Positions 1-9,500 of a stretch of DNA of 64,000 nucleotides are shown here, piece by piece. Under the pieces are notes generated by a model. The model did not search any database, was not told the DNA's origin, and saw nothing but the letters and a program-made list of their open reading frames with translations. The DNA is from CAYWXV01 sp964462535 (GTDB lineage: Bacteria > Bacteroidota > Ignavibacteria > OLB7), in the NCBI GenBank assembly GCA_964462535.1, contig CAYWXV010000007.1, positions 37,002 to 101,001 on the forward strand, read 5' to 3'. Both the position numbers and the translations under genes were made by a program. Each line of letters opens with the position of its first letter. Positions within the stretch are counted from its first letter, which is position 1.

Positions 1-1296
1 GGAGGCATCCCCGAAGAGCGATGACGGAGGGGAGCCGATGGGAACATCGACGATCGCCATCAGGCCGAACTCATCGCAGAGTTGCAGCAGGTAGGGATGC
101 GGCACACCGTCGACAAATCGAATGACGTTCACCCCCATATCTCGAATGGTCGAGATGTCCTGACGCATTTGCGCATAGGGGAGTGTGGCACCTCCAAGCT
201 TCGAGTCTTCGACGTAGACAACCCCTCGCAGCTTGATGGGCTGACCGTTCAGAACGACCTCACCGACGGGATCCCCACCCTCAGGTGAGGGGGCGCCGGC
301 ACGAGTCTCGATCGAGCGGAAACCGACGTTGAGGAACTGCTCATCGACCAGTGCACCGCCGTATCGCACCTCGACGTGGGTCTCGTAGAGATTTGGAGTG
401 CCTGGCCCCCAGAGCGACGGATTGGTCACGGGAACGGAGACCTCCAGTGTGGCCGTCCGTTTGCTCTGGAGGTTGAATGGGGCCTCGGCTTGACCCACGA
501 CCGTGGCCGATGCCGAATCTGACGACGCGGATGCGCGAATGGACACAGACAGCTGGAAGTCGGCCGATGGATCGTTGATCGTTGTGGTCGACGACACGCC
601 GCTGTCGGCCGGACGGGAGAGGAGCATCCCCTTTATCTCGCTGGAGATGACGTTGACACGAAACTTGGCCACCGCTCCCGCCCCCGATGTGCGGGCATCG
701 AATCGAACGTCATCAACCCATACTCGCGGAACACCCACAAGGACTATGTCCCTGAAAATCCCTCCATATGTCCTATTCCCCAGGAGGAGTTTGCGCAACG
801 GCACTGTCGAGGTGTAATCGAGCCGGTTGGTCACCTCCACCGCGATAACATTACGCTCCTTCAGCCGGACCTCGTCGGGGATGGTGATCGTGAATGGCAT
901 CCCGCTTTCGTGCTGCGCGACGAACTGTCCATTAATCGTGATCGTGCTTTGATACTGGATGCCGTAGCATTCCAGCTTCCATTTTCTGTTCGCAAGCAGG
1001 TCGCGCGTCAACGAAAAACTTCTTCGGAGGACGAAGTGGTCTTCGTCCGAATAAGAACAAGGGATCTGAAGCTGACTCCACGAATCACCTTCGTCAAAGG
1101 AAACCTGCCACGTCCCATTCAAGGGCAACACGGTTCTGGTGGTCGAGGACGTGAGGTGGCCGTAGACCTTCGGATCTTGTTGACCGGGAGGGCGGAGAAA
1201 GCCAACCGGCTGGTGTTGCGCCATCGTCACTGCGACGACGCCCACGAGCATTAGGAGCGATACGATCGATTGTCGAAGCGAAGCGGGGTTTCTCAT
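1..1296 (-). CDS. Secreted glycoside hydrolase family 2 protein (beta-galactosidase/glucuronidase type), 3' end outside window
   Basis: The start is seen and about 432 codons are present; the C-terminal part runs off the left edge. The protein begins MRNPASLRQ, has a hydrophobic stretch (about residues 9-25) ending in a signal peptidase-like site TMAQ/HQ, then a jelly-roll sugar-binding domain (about 45-190), an Ig-like domain (about 190-330) and the first strands of the TIM barrel, recognised by NGQPIKLRGVVY, MGVNVIRF and CDEFGL. These three motifs are characteristic of GH2. The catalytic glutamates lie beyond the window, so substrate and activity cannot be judged. It is presumably periplasmic or outer-membrane associated. 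The ATG at 1294-1296 falls inside the 55 bp repeated around the adjacent gap, so the start itself is certain but its upstream region is only correct after the gap is collapsed. This frame is open to the window edge. Confidence 0.85.
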   Translation of the reverse strand, partial: MRNPASLRQSIVSLLMLVGVVAVTMAQHQPVGFLRPPGQQDPKVYGHLTSSTTRTVLPLNGTWQVSFDEGDSWSQLQIPCSYSDEDHFVLRRSFSLTRDLLANRKWKLECYGIQYQSTITINGQFVAQHESGMPFTITIPDEVRLKERNVIAVEVTNRLDYTSTVPLRKLLLGNRTYGGIFRDIVLVGVPRVWVDDVRFDARTSGAGAVAKFRVNVISSEIKGMLLSRPADSGVSSTTTINDPSADFQLSVSIRASASSDSASATVVGQAEAPFNLQSKRTATLEVSVPVTNPSLWGPGTPNLYETHVEVRYGGALVDEQFLNVGFRSIETRAGAPSPEGGDPVGEVVLNGQPIKLRGVVYVEDSKLGGATLPYAQMRQDISTIRDMGVNVIRFVDGVPHPYLLQLCDEFGLMAIVDVPIGSPPSSLFGDAS

Positions 1297-1479
1297 GCGC
1301 AGATGACGGATGCCGGCACGCGTANNNNNNNNNNNNNNNNNNNNNNNNNNNNNNNNNNNNNNNNNNNNNNNNNNNNNNNNNNNNNNNNNNNNNNNNNNNN
1401 NNNNNNNNNNNNNNNNNNNNNNNNTTGTCGAAGCGAAGCGGGGTTTCTCATGCGCAGATGACGGATGCCGGCACGCGTA
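1270..1479. other. Artificial assembly gap with duplicated 55-bp flanks
   Basis: A run of exactly 100 N (1325-1424) separates two identical 55-bp copies (1270-1324 and 1425-1479). The identical construction occurs at 7406-7615. This is what results when two contigs whose ends overlap by one k-mer are scaffolded with a fixed N spacer. No sequence is likely to be missing; the true sequence is 155 bp shorter. Confidence 0.93.
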
Positions 1480-1593
1480 GGTGGATTGACGATGTGGAGC
1501 AACAGAAGCGCCGGGTAGGGGGCACTGGTAAGGCGCCGCAAAGGTACGAACGCGCCCCCGATCGCACCAACGGGAGCCAATGCAATTGCGAAG

Positions 1594-1794
1594 TCACACG
1601 GATCGAATGTGCCGGCGAAGATGAAATGCCCGCCACCCCCTTCTTCTCCGTCCTCCCAATCCCGTGAAGGGTGTTATCAGAACGATCGGCGTTGGCTCGA
1701 CCATGCGGACGTTGCCAGCATCAACAGCGGCAAGGACAAATGCAAGTGCGAGCATGGCAACAGCGCGTTTGACTCTTCTTACCACACGTTCCAT
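1594..1794 (-). CDS. Possible small secreted protein (66 aa), doubtful
   Basis: The ATG follows the stop of the glycosyltransferase directly (stop TAA at 1795-1797, start at 1794), which suggests coupled translation. The N-terminus looks like a signal peptide: basic MERVVRRVKR, then a hydrophobic AVAMLALAFVLAAV, then DAG. After about 40 residues the sequence becomes Arg-rich and unconvincing, while a neighbouring frame shows more protein-like sequence (HFIFAGTFDP, CDFAIALAPVG) into the gap region. Either a short secreted protein, a frameshifted gene, or chance. No family recognised. The rest of 1480-1593 shows nothing else. Confidence 0.3.
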   Translation of the reverse strand: MERVVRRVKRAVAMLALAFVLAAVDAGNVRMVEPTPIVLITPFTGLGGRRRRGWRAFHLRRHIRSV

Positions 1795-2793
1795 TTACAT
1801 CGGACTCACTGTATTACCAATCGTGGCGATAACCCGGTGAACATCGATGTCCCGCATGCAACGATGATGACCGAGCGGGCAGGCCGATCCCCCGTGAATC
1901 GAACAGGGCCTGCACGGTAGATCACTGATCCCCACCGATGTGGATCCGGGGCTGATTGGGCCAAATCCAAACTCCGGCACGGTGGGACCGAAGATGGCGG
2001 TTACTGGTACGCCGACGGCGGAGGCCAGATGGATCGGAGCGCTGTCATTCGCCACCACCCGACCGGCCATGGAAATGAGGGCCAGAAGTTGTGGAAGCGA
2101 AACAGCGCCGGCAGCGTTATCCGTTGGTGGCAATCCTCCCTCGGATGCGATTGCCCTGCACAACTCACTCTCGTTGACACTTCCAACCAGAACTGGTCGC
2201 CATCCCAGTCGAATCGATTGGCGAGCAACCTCCGCGAATCCGCTCTGAGTCCATCGTTTCGTAGCCCAGACCGATCCGGGCGCAAGGACCAGGATCGGGC
2301 GTTTCCCACCAAATCGGTGACGCATCTCCCCCATTGCCTGTACGTTCGGAATCAGCCAGGGTCGCGAATCAGTCTGCTGGAGTCCGGCTCGCTCAACCAG
2401 ACGCGCATTCCGGGTCACTTCGTGCTCGCTTATGGTGTATCGTACGCGATCAGTCATCAGCCACGGCGCGTCGGCTACAGTGAACCCAACGCGACGCGGT
2501 ATGCGAGATCGGTAGGCTATCCATCCCGAGCGAAGCGATCGGTGGGGCACGATCGATGTGTCATAGCCAACCGAGCGTATAGATGCGATAATTGATGCCG
2601 TACTTCCAGGCTGTGATTTATCCAGCCCGTGCACCCACGACAACGCCGGGTGGTCCTGAAGCAGTCCAGCGTACTCCGAGCGAACTATCATCCCGAAACG
2701 GACTTCCGACGACTCGTCCTGTGCGCGAAGCATCGCGCTCGCGAGCACTGCATCGCCGAGGAATCCGGTTTGTATGATCAGTATGGTCCGCAG
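1795..2793 (-). CDS. Glycosyltransferase family 9 (heptosyltransferase-like)
   Basis: Transfers a sugar, in the known family ADP-heptose, to the lipopolysaccharide core at the inner face of the inner membrane. Family marks are the N-terminal TGFLGDAVLA loop, LAPGSVWATKRW in the second Rossmann domain, and NDSAPIHLASAVGVP with IFGPT near the C-terminus; a Cys-rich end (CRPCSIHGG..CPLGHHRCM) is also typical. The conserved N-terminal loop lies upstream of the first usual start codon (GTG at 2748). Extending the frame back to the preceding stop gives no ATG, GTG or TTG; the best fitting start is a CTG at 2793, giving RTILIIQTGFLGD. The frame reaches the stop codon of the lipid A acyltransferase, 24 bp away, so the two are co-transcribed and probably coupled. 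Confidence 0.82.
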   Translation of the reverse strand: MRTILIIQTGFLGDAVLASAMLRAQDESSEVRFGMIVRSEYAGLLQDHPALSWVHGLDKSQPGSTASIIASIRSVGYDTSIVPHRSLRSGWIAYRSRIPRRVGFTVADAPWLMTDRVRYTISEHEVTRNARLVERAGLQQTDSRPWLIPNVQAMGEMRHRFGGKRPILVLAPGSVWATKRWTQSGFAEVARQSIRLGWRPVLVGSVNESELCRAIASEGGLPPTDNAAGAVSLPQLLALISMAGRVVANDSAPIHLASAVGVPVTAIFGPTVPEFGFGPISPGSTSVGISDLPCRPCSIHGGSACPLGHHRCMRDIDVHRVIATIGNTVSPM

Positions 2794-2817
2794 GGTTGCG
2801 ATGAGAACAGGATGTAT

Positions 2818-3717
2818 TCAGGTGCGGTAATTCACCCCGGGCGTGTACTTCCAACGCCGGTGCGTCCAAAGCCAGAGATCGGGGTTTGTTTTGACAGCCT
2901 CCTCGAGGGCACGCGCGTATCTGCGTGTGAATTCATCACGCCCCTCGCTTGTGTCATCCAGGTCGTCGTGTGCCAGTTCGCGTATGCGCACGTGATAGCC
3001 TCCATCCGATCGACGCACAGCAAAGCCGCAGACGACGCGGGGTCTGAATCGGAGTGCAAGACGTGCGGGGGTTCCAAAGAAATATGTGGGGATGTCGAAA
3101 ATAGAAACGAGTGGGTCCGGTGGCGCAGCAGATTGGTCCGCCAGCATTGCAAGTCCTCCACCCTCCGACAACACATCCAGTGCGGCGCGAGCAGCCCTGC
3201 TGGTTGCGATCACAGTGTTGCCACGGACAGTTCGCGTACGATTCAACTCCCCGCCATCATTCTGCTCCTTAACAACAATTGCGAAGGGTCGACCGGACAT
3301 CCATCCTGATGCAAGAGCCAGAAGCTCCCAGTTACCGACGTGTCCCGATAGGAGAATCAGCCCCCGCGGTAGAGTGCCCGTGATAAGCTCCAGACCTTCG
3401 AACGAAATCCAGCGGGTTAACGATCTGTCGGACAGATAACGAAGGAGCGGAAGTTCGAGGAGTACGGTGGCCACGTTGAGGAGAGCGCGCCGCACTAGAC
3501 GTCGCAGCTGACGCTCCGACAGCGACGGAAAGGCAAGCGCCAGATTAATCCTCACTACATCACGTCTGAGATTCAACACGAGGGCGGCCGCCGTCAATGG
3601 ATACGCGGCCAGCCGCGCTGCCCGGAATGGGATGACGCGCATTATCGGACCGAAGAGAACGCGCCAGCCCAGCCGTTTCCAGCGCCCACCGCCGGTCACA
3701 TCTATTCGTTCGTCCAC
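2818..3717 (-). CDS. Lipid A biosynthesis acyltransferase (LpxL/HtrB family)
   Basis: 299 aa, the usual length. The family adds a secondary acyl chain to the Kdo-lipid A precursor at the inner membrane. The catalytic HxxxxE motif is HVGNWE (about residues 125-130), preceded by the hydrophobic GLILLSG, and followed by LADQS and the PxxFFGTPA-like DIPTYFFGTPARLAL stretch. An N-terminal hydrophobic segment (VLFGPIMRVIPF..YPLTAAALVL) would act as anchor. Its start overlaps the end of the GWxTD gene by 16 bp and its stop is 24 bp from the GT9 gene, so lipopolysaccharide assembly genes are grouped. Which secondary acyl position it serves cannot be told. Confidence 0.9.
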   Translation of the reverse strand: MDERIDVTGGGRWKRLGWRVLFGPIMRVIPFRAARLAAYPLTAAALVLNLRRDVVRINLALAFPSLSERQLRRLVRRALLNVATVLLELPLLRYLSDRSLTRWISFEGLELITGTLPRGLILLSGHVGNWELLALASGWMSGRPFAIVVKEQNDGGELNRTRTVRGNTVIATSRAARAALDVLSEGGGLAMLADQSAAPPDPLVSIFDIPTYFFGTPARLALRFRPRVVCGFAVRRSDGGYHVRIRELAHDDLDDTSEGRDEFTRRYARALEEAVKTNPDLWLWTHRRWKYTPGVNYRT

Positions 3718-5183
3718 TTCTTGTTCAGTAGTGCGTAGCGCTCCAACCAGTTTTCGTCCGTGGTTTCATGTGGCGCATTTGAGTGGACGATTACGTAGTG
3801 ACCGGTCTGGCTCCGATCGACAAACACGAATTGGTAGCCAAGGCTGGTGTAACTCCAAATCTCGTACGGACGTGTATTGAAATCCTGCGGGTGCCTGTCG
3901 ACGCCATCAGGTTGACCGTAGGTTAGAAGGATGCGGCCGGGGTCACTCGTCCAGCCATCTGGCGCCATTGTCGAGGAGTATCGATTGCGGGCTTCCTCGG
4001 CCCGCTTGTAATACGCCGCCCGATACTCGTTTTCAGGCGTCTCCGGCACGTCGTCGCGGACCTGCCAGAACTGCGACAGGTGCCTCGCCTTCGCTTCGGG
4101 CCCGGACAAGCTTTCCCACACGTTTGACTCCGAAACCGTCGCAATGTACCTCGCCTTCGACCACTCCTTGTCGAGTTCAGATTCAGTCATGCCGGCAAAG
4201 AATGGTTCTACAAACAATCCGGGCGGACTCGTCGGGTTGTCGTTCGCGGAGGACTGATCTCGCGCCGCGATTCGCCTGGACGTATTCGCGTCAAAGAGTC
4301 TGAACCCCGCCGAGCTCATCGACATGGGTGCGCCGTCTGCCTGCAATCCGTCGTAGACGCGGACAATCAGTATGTAGTCTCCTGTAGCAAGCGAATCAAG
4401 TGGAAGGTGATCAGTCAGAATGAAGGCAGGGGGAAACGGAGCCGTCAATGTGTCGACCCGCTCGTAGAAGATCCTCTTGTTCGCCGCCACCGCCAACTGA
4501 TAGACAACCTCCATTGCGTCTGCACCCGAACGTCCTCCATTGTAGACCTCGAGATAACTGGAGACCATCGGCAATTCCCCCCTCACCTCGGCCACGATGT
4601 TCGGCACGACCATGTGACCGTTCTTGGAGAATGGACTGTTTGGATCGTCCTTGCGATAGAGTTGCTCGGCCAATTGAAGCGAGCTGACCTTGAACGCATC
4701 GCGTCGGTACGCGGGGACTTCAAATTGAAACGTCGACGATCCGGTTCGCGTGGTGTCGTACAGATCTGTCACGTAGAGCGTGGCTGAATAGGGACCACTC
4801 GGCAATCCAATACGTCGAACGGCCATCACGGCCCGTGGTATGGTGTCATCTGGCGACGGGCTATCGACCAGGTTCCCCCACTCACTGATCAGTGAATCGT
4901 TCCCTGGGCTGTTTGACGGACGTAGCACCAGGCGAAAGAACACCCGCCCACGAGACACACCATCCTCCTCGGTCTTGCACATCACACCTCGATTCGAAAA
5001 CTGATATGCGAATTCAACAAGCGTCGTGCTGTCGTTGTTGGCGAAGAAGTAGTAGGCGTACACGAGCTGAAGACCGGTGGTCGGCGACTGTGCACCAAGC
5101 CGGGGCGCGGCAATCGCGAACACGAGACCGCTGACTATAAGCAGAAGGAATCGATGGTGGTTCAAGCAGCCATTGCAAGACAT
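3702..5183 (-). CDS. GWxTD-domain secreted protein
   Basis: 493 aa from the chosen start. The frame is open further upstream, but the ATG at 5183 is preceded by GAGG and directly begins a signal peptide (MSCNGCLNHHR then LLLIVSGLVFAIAAP, cleavage near RLGAQ). The middle part (about 50-300) is predicted beta-rich with no recognised family. The C-terminal 130 residues are a GWxTD domain: MAPDGWTSDPGRILLTYGQPD, then YEIWSY and the aromatic-rich YQFVFVDRS. The motif reads GWTSD, with Ser for the usual Thr. GWxTD proteins occur mainly in Bacteroidota and Acidobacteria and their function is unknown. It sits between a PorV-like barrel gene and lipid A genes, in line with an envelope role. Confidence 0.85.
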   Translation of the reverse strand: MSCNGCLNHHRFLLLIVSGLVFAIAAPRLGAQSPTTGLQLVYAYYFFANNDSTTLVEFAYQFSNRGVMCKTEEDGVSRGRVFFRLVLRPSNSPGNDSLISEWGNLVDSPSPDDTIPRAVMAVRRIGLPSGPYSATLYVTDLYDTTRTGSSTFQFEVPAYRRDAFKVSSLQLAEQLYRKDDPNSPFSKNGHMVVPNIVAEVRGELPMVSSYLEVYNGGRSGADAMEVVYQLAVAANKRIFYERVDTLTAPFPPAFILTDHLPLDSLATGDYILIVRVYDGLQADGAPMSMSSAGFRLFDANTSRRIAARDQSSANDNPTSPPGLFVEPFFAGMTESELDKEWSKARYIATVSESNVWESLSGPEAKARHLSQFWQVRDDVPETPENEYRAAYYKRAEEARNRYSSTMAPDGWTSDPGRILLTYGQPDGVDRHPQDFNTRPYEIWSYTSLGYQFVFVDRSQTGHYVIVHSNAPHETTDENWLERYALLNKKWTNE

Positions 5184-5239
5184 GTCACGCCTCGTTGGAT
5201 AAGAAGGACAATCACCGGAGGGCATCACGATCAACGTGA

Positions 5240-5297
5240 AGAGCCCGTCCACGCCTGCGTGCCGGGCTAAGCCCTGGCGCCGGCGAAGACGGGCTCT
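5240..5297 (-). promoter_or_regulatory. Long-range inverted repeat upstream of the GWxTD gene
   Basis: AGAGCCCGTC at 5240-5249 pairs perfectly with GACGGGCTCT at 5288-5297; the intervening 38 nt contain further complementary GCCGG/CCGGC. It lies 57 bp before the chosen GWxTD start. There is no T tract on the minus strand side, so it looks like a leader or mRNA-processing structure more than a terminator. Confidence 0.4.
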
Positions 5298-5310
5298 CCG
5301 TCACGACGGA

Positions 5311-5345
5311 CCGTCGGGAAGAGGATTGTTCCGTCCTCCCGACGG
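5311..5345 (-). terminator. Hairpin after the PorV-like gene
   Basis: A perfect 9-bp stem, CCGTCGGGA (5311-5319) with TCCCGACGG (5337-5345), loop 17 nt, begins 13 bp beyond the stop of the PorV-like gene. No clear U tract follows in the direction of transcription, so termination may be partial. Confidence 0.5.
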
Positions 5346-5358
5346 TCGTACGCATGCT

Positions 5359-6402
5359 CTAGTTGAAGGCCACGCTCGCCGAGATCTGGTTAACAAGACC
5401 TAGCGTCTTATGAGGACGCAGGCCATAGTCTATTTGCCCGAGGAACGAACCCGTCTGATACCGGACGCCGATTCCACCCGAAACGCCGAAGGCCTCTTCG
5501 GTTCCGCTTTGAAAGCCGACACGCGCAGCGATCAGGTCGGACCAGAGGTACTCGACGCCAAGTGAAACGAATTCGCCTCGATCCGAGGCCGTCGAGAACT
5601 CCGACGAAGCCAGGAGACGCGAGTCCTCTTCATCGATCACACGTGCCGAAAGACCGGCACGGAAGGTGAGCGGAAGCGTCCCTTCCAGCGGCTCGATCTG
5701 AACGTCAGGGTTCTGGTTACCCGTCGTCTGGTCGACACCTCCCGAACGGACCAGGTTTGAGCCCGTGTACTTGAGTGACGACGACAGATTCTGAATGACA
5801 AAACCAAGACGCATGCCCCAAAGACCGGGCTCATACATCGTACCGACGTCGAACGCCACGCCACTCGTGCTAAGCGAGGCCAGACTGAGGTTGATGAACT
5901 TGCCGGTCACGCCGAAGCTGAACTGATCGGTCATTTGCCCCGCGAACGTTGCCCCGATTGATAGATCGCGAGCCGTATAAGTTTCTCCGGTTCCGTCCTG
6001 CTGGAACATTGTCGTTACAGGAATGTCATCCGACCCGTAACTGATAAGACTGATACCACCCTTGTATTGATCACCGATCGGGAAGGTGGCGCCGGCGAAG
6101 TTGTGCGTCATGCCGGCAAACATGGAACCGTAGCTGTACGACACGCTTGCGCCGCGTAACTGCGTTATGCCCGCGGGATTCCAGTATAGCGCCGACACGT
6201 CATCGGAAACACCAGAGAATCCTGAGCCCATACCAACCGCACGTGCCCCGACAGGAATGTTCAGGAAGTTCCCCATGCCCACACCGACTTTCGAAAAGTC
6301 GTTCTCCTTGTCCAGCGGATTTGTCGCTTCCTGAGCTACGATTGGCGCGGCGGCAAAAGCCACGCAGATCGCGGTCAGGGTTGCCTTGTATAGTCTGTTC
6401 AT
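5359..6402 (-). CDS. PorV/PorQ-family outer-membrane beta-barrel protein
   Basis: 347 aa with signal peptide (MNRLYKATLTAICVAFAAAPIVAQ). The ATG at 6402 has a GGAG box 8-9 nt upstream; the longer open frame runs back into a terminator hairpin and is not used. Residues 25-80 carry the family signature: NIPVGARAVGMG, SGVSDDVSALYWNPAG. Then come alternating amphipathic strands ending in a C-terminal barrel strand with terminal aromatic (SASVAFN). PorV and PorQ belong to a FadL/OmpP1-like barrel family and, in T9SS bacteria, shuttle or process secreted cargo at the cell surface. The gene lies directly behind a large secreted protein whose C-terminus resembles T9SS cargo, which fits that role, but family membership alone does not prove it. 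Confidence 0.85.
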   Translation of the reverse strand: MNRLYKATLTAICVAFAAAPIVAQEATNPLDKENDFSKVGVGMGNFLNIPVGARAVGMGSGFSGVSDDVSALYWNPAGITQLRGASVSYSYGSMFAGMTHNFAGATFPIGDQYKGGISLISYGSDDIPVTTMFQQDGTGETYTARDLSIGATFAGQMTDQFSFGVTGKFINLSLASLSTSGVAFDVGTMYEPGLWGMRLGFVIQNLSSSLKYTGSNLVRSGGVDQTTGNQNPDVQIEPLEGTLPLTFRAGLSARVIDEEDSRLLASSEFSTASDRGEFVSLGVEYLWSDLIAARVGFQSGTEEAFGVSGGIGVRYQTGSFLGQIDYGLRPHKTLGLVNQISASVAFN

Positions 6403-6486
6403 TCGTATATCTCCACAGAATGTGTTTGCTGCAAGTGATCTGAAGCACCTTGACTGTTGTCGACTGTCGTCAAGCGAGTCAGGGAT

Positions 6487-6516
6487 ATTCCCTCCCGCAA
6501 AACCGCGGAAGGGAAT
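6487..6516 (-). terminator. Hairpin after the 1301-aa secreted protein gene
   Basis: ATTCCCTCCCGC (6487-6498) and GCGGAAGGGAAT (6505-6516) form a 12-bp stem with one wobble pair and a 6-nt loop, 14 bp past the stop codon. On the minus strand the loop reads GGTTTT and no U run follows. It likely limits read-through into the PorV-like gene. Confidence 0.6.
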
Positions 6517-6530
6517 CCCGACATCGCTTG

Positions 6531-9500
6531 TTATCGACTGATCAGGCGGTAGCCGCCGACGACGACCGCCGCTTTCTTCACCGTCTCGGCGCCGTTCGGC
6601 GTCGTGATGCGGAAGATCAGCAGCTGACTGGAGATCAGACGGTTTGTGCGTGTGAGAATATCCCACACTTCAACCGGCACGCGATTGTTCGCACCACCTG
6701 TCGTGGCATCATGCTGGATTGTTTCGAGCAGTTCGCCGGACTCGGTGAAAACCTCGATCGTGCAGACGGCCGGCAGACGCGTGAGATAGAGACGCCGTTC
6801 CGTGCTGGCCGGCTGCCCGATGTGCGTGACCAGGTATGGATTCGGCACGACCTGAATTGCATCCAGCTCGTTATCCGTGATTTGGTCCAGCCCAGCGCTC
6901 GCCGCTGGGATCGCCACCACGACTTTCGCGCCAGGCGTCGGAAGACCAACGGCACCACCGGTGAAGGAGACCGTGATCTTGTCGCCCGCCTTGAAGTCTG
7001 ACGACGGCACATTCTGAGGAACGAACGCTGAATCGACACGTGACTCAGCTGAGCCCATTCCCGAGAAGTCCAGGAAGAGTTCAGCCCCGTTCACGACCAG
7101 TCGGTGCGTGAACTTGAGCGTCATAGTGTCGGCTGTGTAGGCTCCTGTGTAGTAGCGGTTTGGCGTACCGAGATAGCTACGTGCGGTGCCAAGCGTCCCA
7201 ACGAATGGTCGATTGCGATTGAACGGATTACGACGCTGTGCGACGGTAAGCTGGTCCGTGTTGACCCAGCCGTACGCGTACATGGCGTACGTACCGGGTT
7301 CGAGCACGTTGGCCAATGTCAGTGGCGCCTGCGTTGTGTCGGCCTTGATCTTGGCACGGGAATCTGCCGGGTACGAATAAGCGTACTGTAGTGTCGAATC
7401 GACCAGCGCACCATTCGCCCCGAAGACCTTGCGCGTATAGGCGTTCACGTTCCGGACGTTNNNNNNNNNNNNNNNNNNNNNNNNNNNNNNNNNNNNNNNN
7501 NNNNNNNNNNNNNNNNNNNNNNNNNNNNNNNNNNNNNNNNNNNNNNNNNNNNNNNNNNNNGCGCACCATTCGCCCCGAAGACCTTGCGCGTATAGGCGTT
7601 CACGTTCCGGACGTTAACGTTCAGGAACTGCGCCGACACCGTCTTCGTGTCGTTGTTCTCCGTAAAGGTCACGTCCTCTGTGCCACCTGGCGTGAACTCG
7701 ACCTCGAGTTTCGGCTGTCCCCAGCTCGGGATATTGTGAACGGCCGGCACCAAGGGTGCTGTGTTCGGACCGCCGACGATCACACGCCCAGGGGCGACGA
7801 TCGCGTTTGCACCACTCGGCGCATTGACAACGAATGGACTCTGACTCCGGGATGTATCGCCGAAGACACCGAAGCGGAGCGAGTCACCGTACTGCTGTAT
7901 TGAGTAGTCGAACCCAACACGCCAGGTGTTCTTGTACTGACCAACCGTTCCGAAGATGGGTCGAATTGGGTCAGCGAGGTAGTTGCCGTTGATGAGCGAT
8001 CGTATAAGGTCCGGACGGAAGTCCGGCGCAAAGCCCTTCACGAACGCCGAATCAATCAGGTAGAACGGGCTTCTCGCAGGTGTTGCGGTCACACTCCCTG
8101 AATCCCCGGCACGGTCGGTGAAGTTCAGATCGTAGTTCACCGCGAACCGGAGCACTTCCTGCCCGCTCTTCCGGCTCTTCACGACCACGTCATTCGTGTA
8201 CCAGTAGTTGAGGAAGCCATACTTCAATGGGCTGATCGGTTCGAATGTGAACTCCAGCGTGTCACCACCGAACAGCTGCCCGAGACGCTCGGCGTCGAGC
8301 ACATCGAAGCGGAAGTCATGAACACCCATCAAGCCTGTTTCAGAAACCACGATCGGCTTGACGCGCGGACCTGCAGCAGGAGCCGCGGGCTGAGCGACGA
8401 TTTCATTGAAGCCGGCAATACCCGAGTTGGTTTTGGACGGCGTTCCCTCCGAGCTTCCAGCATCGTAGGCAAGCAGCTGGTAGTAGTAGTCAACGTTGTT
8501 GATCAGCTGCTCGTTCTGCGAGAGGTCGACATCGTTGGAGACCACAGCTCCGTTTCCGTTGTCATCGCCGACATCGATAAACTCTCGACCGTTGGTAAGG
8601 CTGTCCATGATCTCCACAATTGCGTCACGGACGATGTCGCGGATCGCCTTGTTGTGGAACTTTGGATTCGGATGGCTATTGAACAGCGTAGAATCGTCGT
8701 TGTTGTCGTCGAACGGATCGAATCGGAATTCGGCATTGCGAATACCGACGCCGATTGAATCGCCCTGTACCAGCTGAATCTGACCATTGGGCTTCTTCAG
8801 CGTGTCAACAGCATGTCGGGTGTACGTCGCGATGCGCATACCAGCGACGGTGTCGAGGAGCATGGGGAGCCTCCACCACGCTCCGAGAACCGACGCATCG
8901 GCGTTGCGAGCAGCGACGACACGAGCAACCGTATCTGGAATGTCCGGCATTGCGAAGCCACCAATCGTCTTCCAACCGATGTTCCATCCCGTGATCGAGT
9001 CGTTCGTCGTGAACGTCGTGGCAACGACTTTCCGCGACCGGCGGATCTGATAGCCCAGGAAGTCGAGCCCCGTTTCCTGACGATCCAGCGAGCGCTCCGA
9101 AGCGTCGTCCCAATTCAGGATAACGCCATTGTTGAGCGGGCTCCACGTCAACATCGCAGGGTCTGGCGCCTTGGGGGCCAGGAAGTTCTTGTTGTAGACG
9201 GCCTGTGCAAACGTGTCAAGTTCCCACAGCGGCTTGATGTCGTCTTCGGTCCCGGTCGGTGGGTTGCTGACGCCGTTTGCGAACATGACACCAACCACCA
9301 CGCGGGCGGTATCACCAGGTGCCATATTGAATGGACCCGTAGCCGTGAGGAATCGCTTATCACCCGGTCCGTCATCGTCATCACGGTCACCGGCAGCCAT
9401 GAAGCTGTACCTCTGCTCTGCTGACTGCGGATCCTCCTCGATCTTCCAGGACTGGAATGTCGAGAGTCCGATCTGCTCGTTCTCTTCGAACACGCGCTTG

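Noticed and set aside
1270..1479. Natural 55-bp tandem duplication
   Set aside because: The same 55-bp/100-N construction at the second gap shows an assembly origin.
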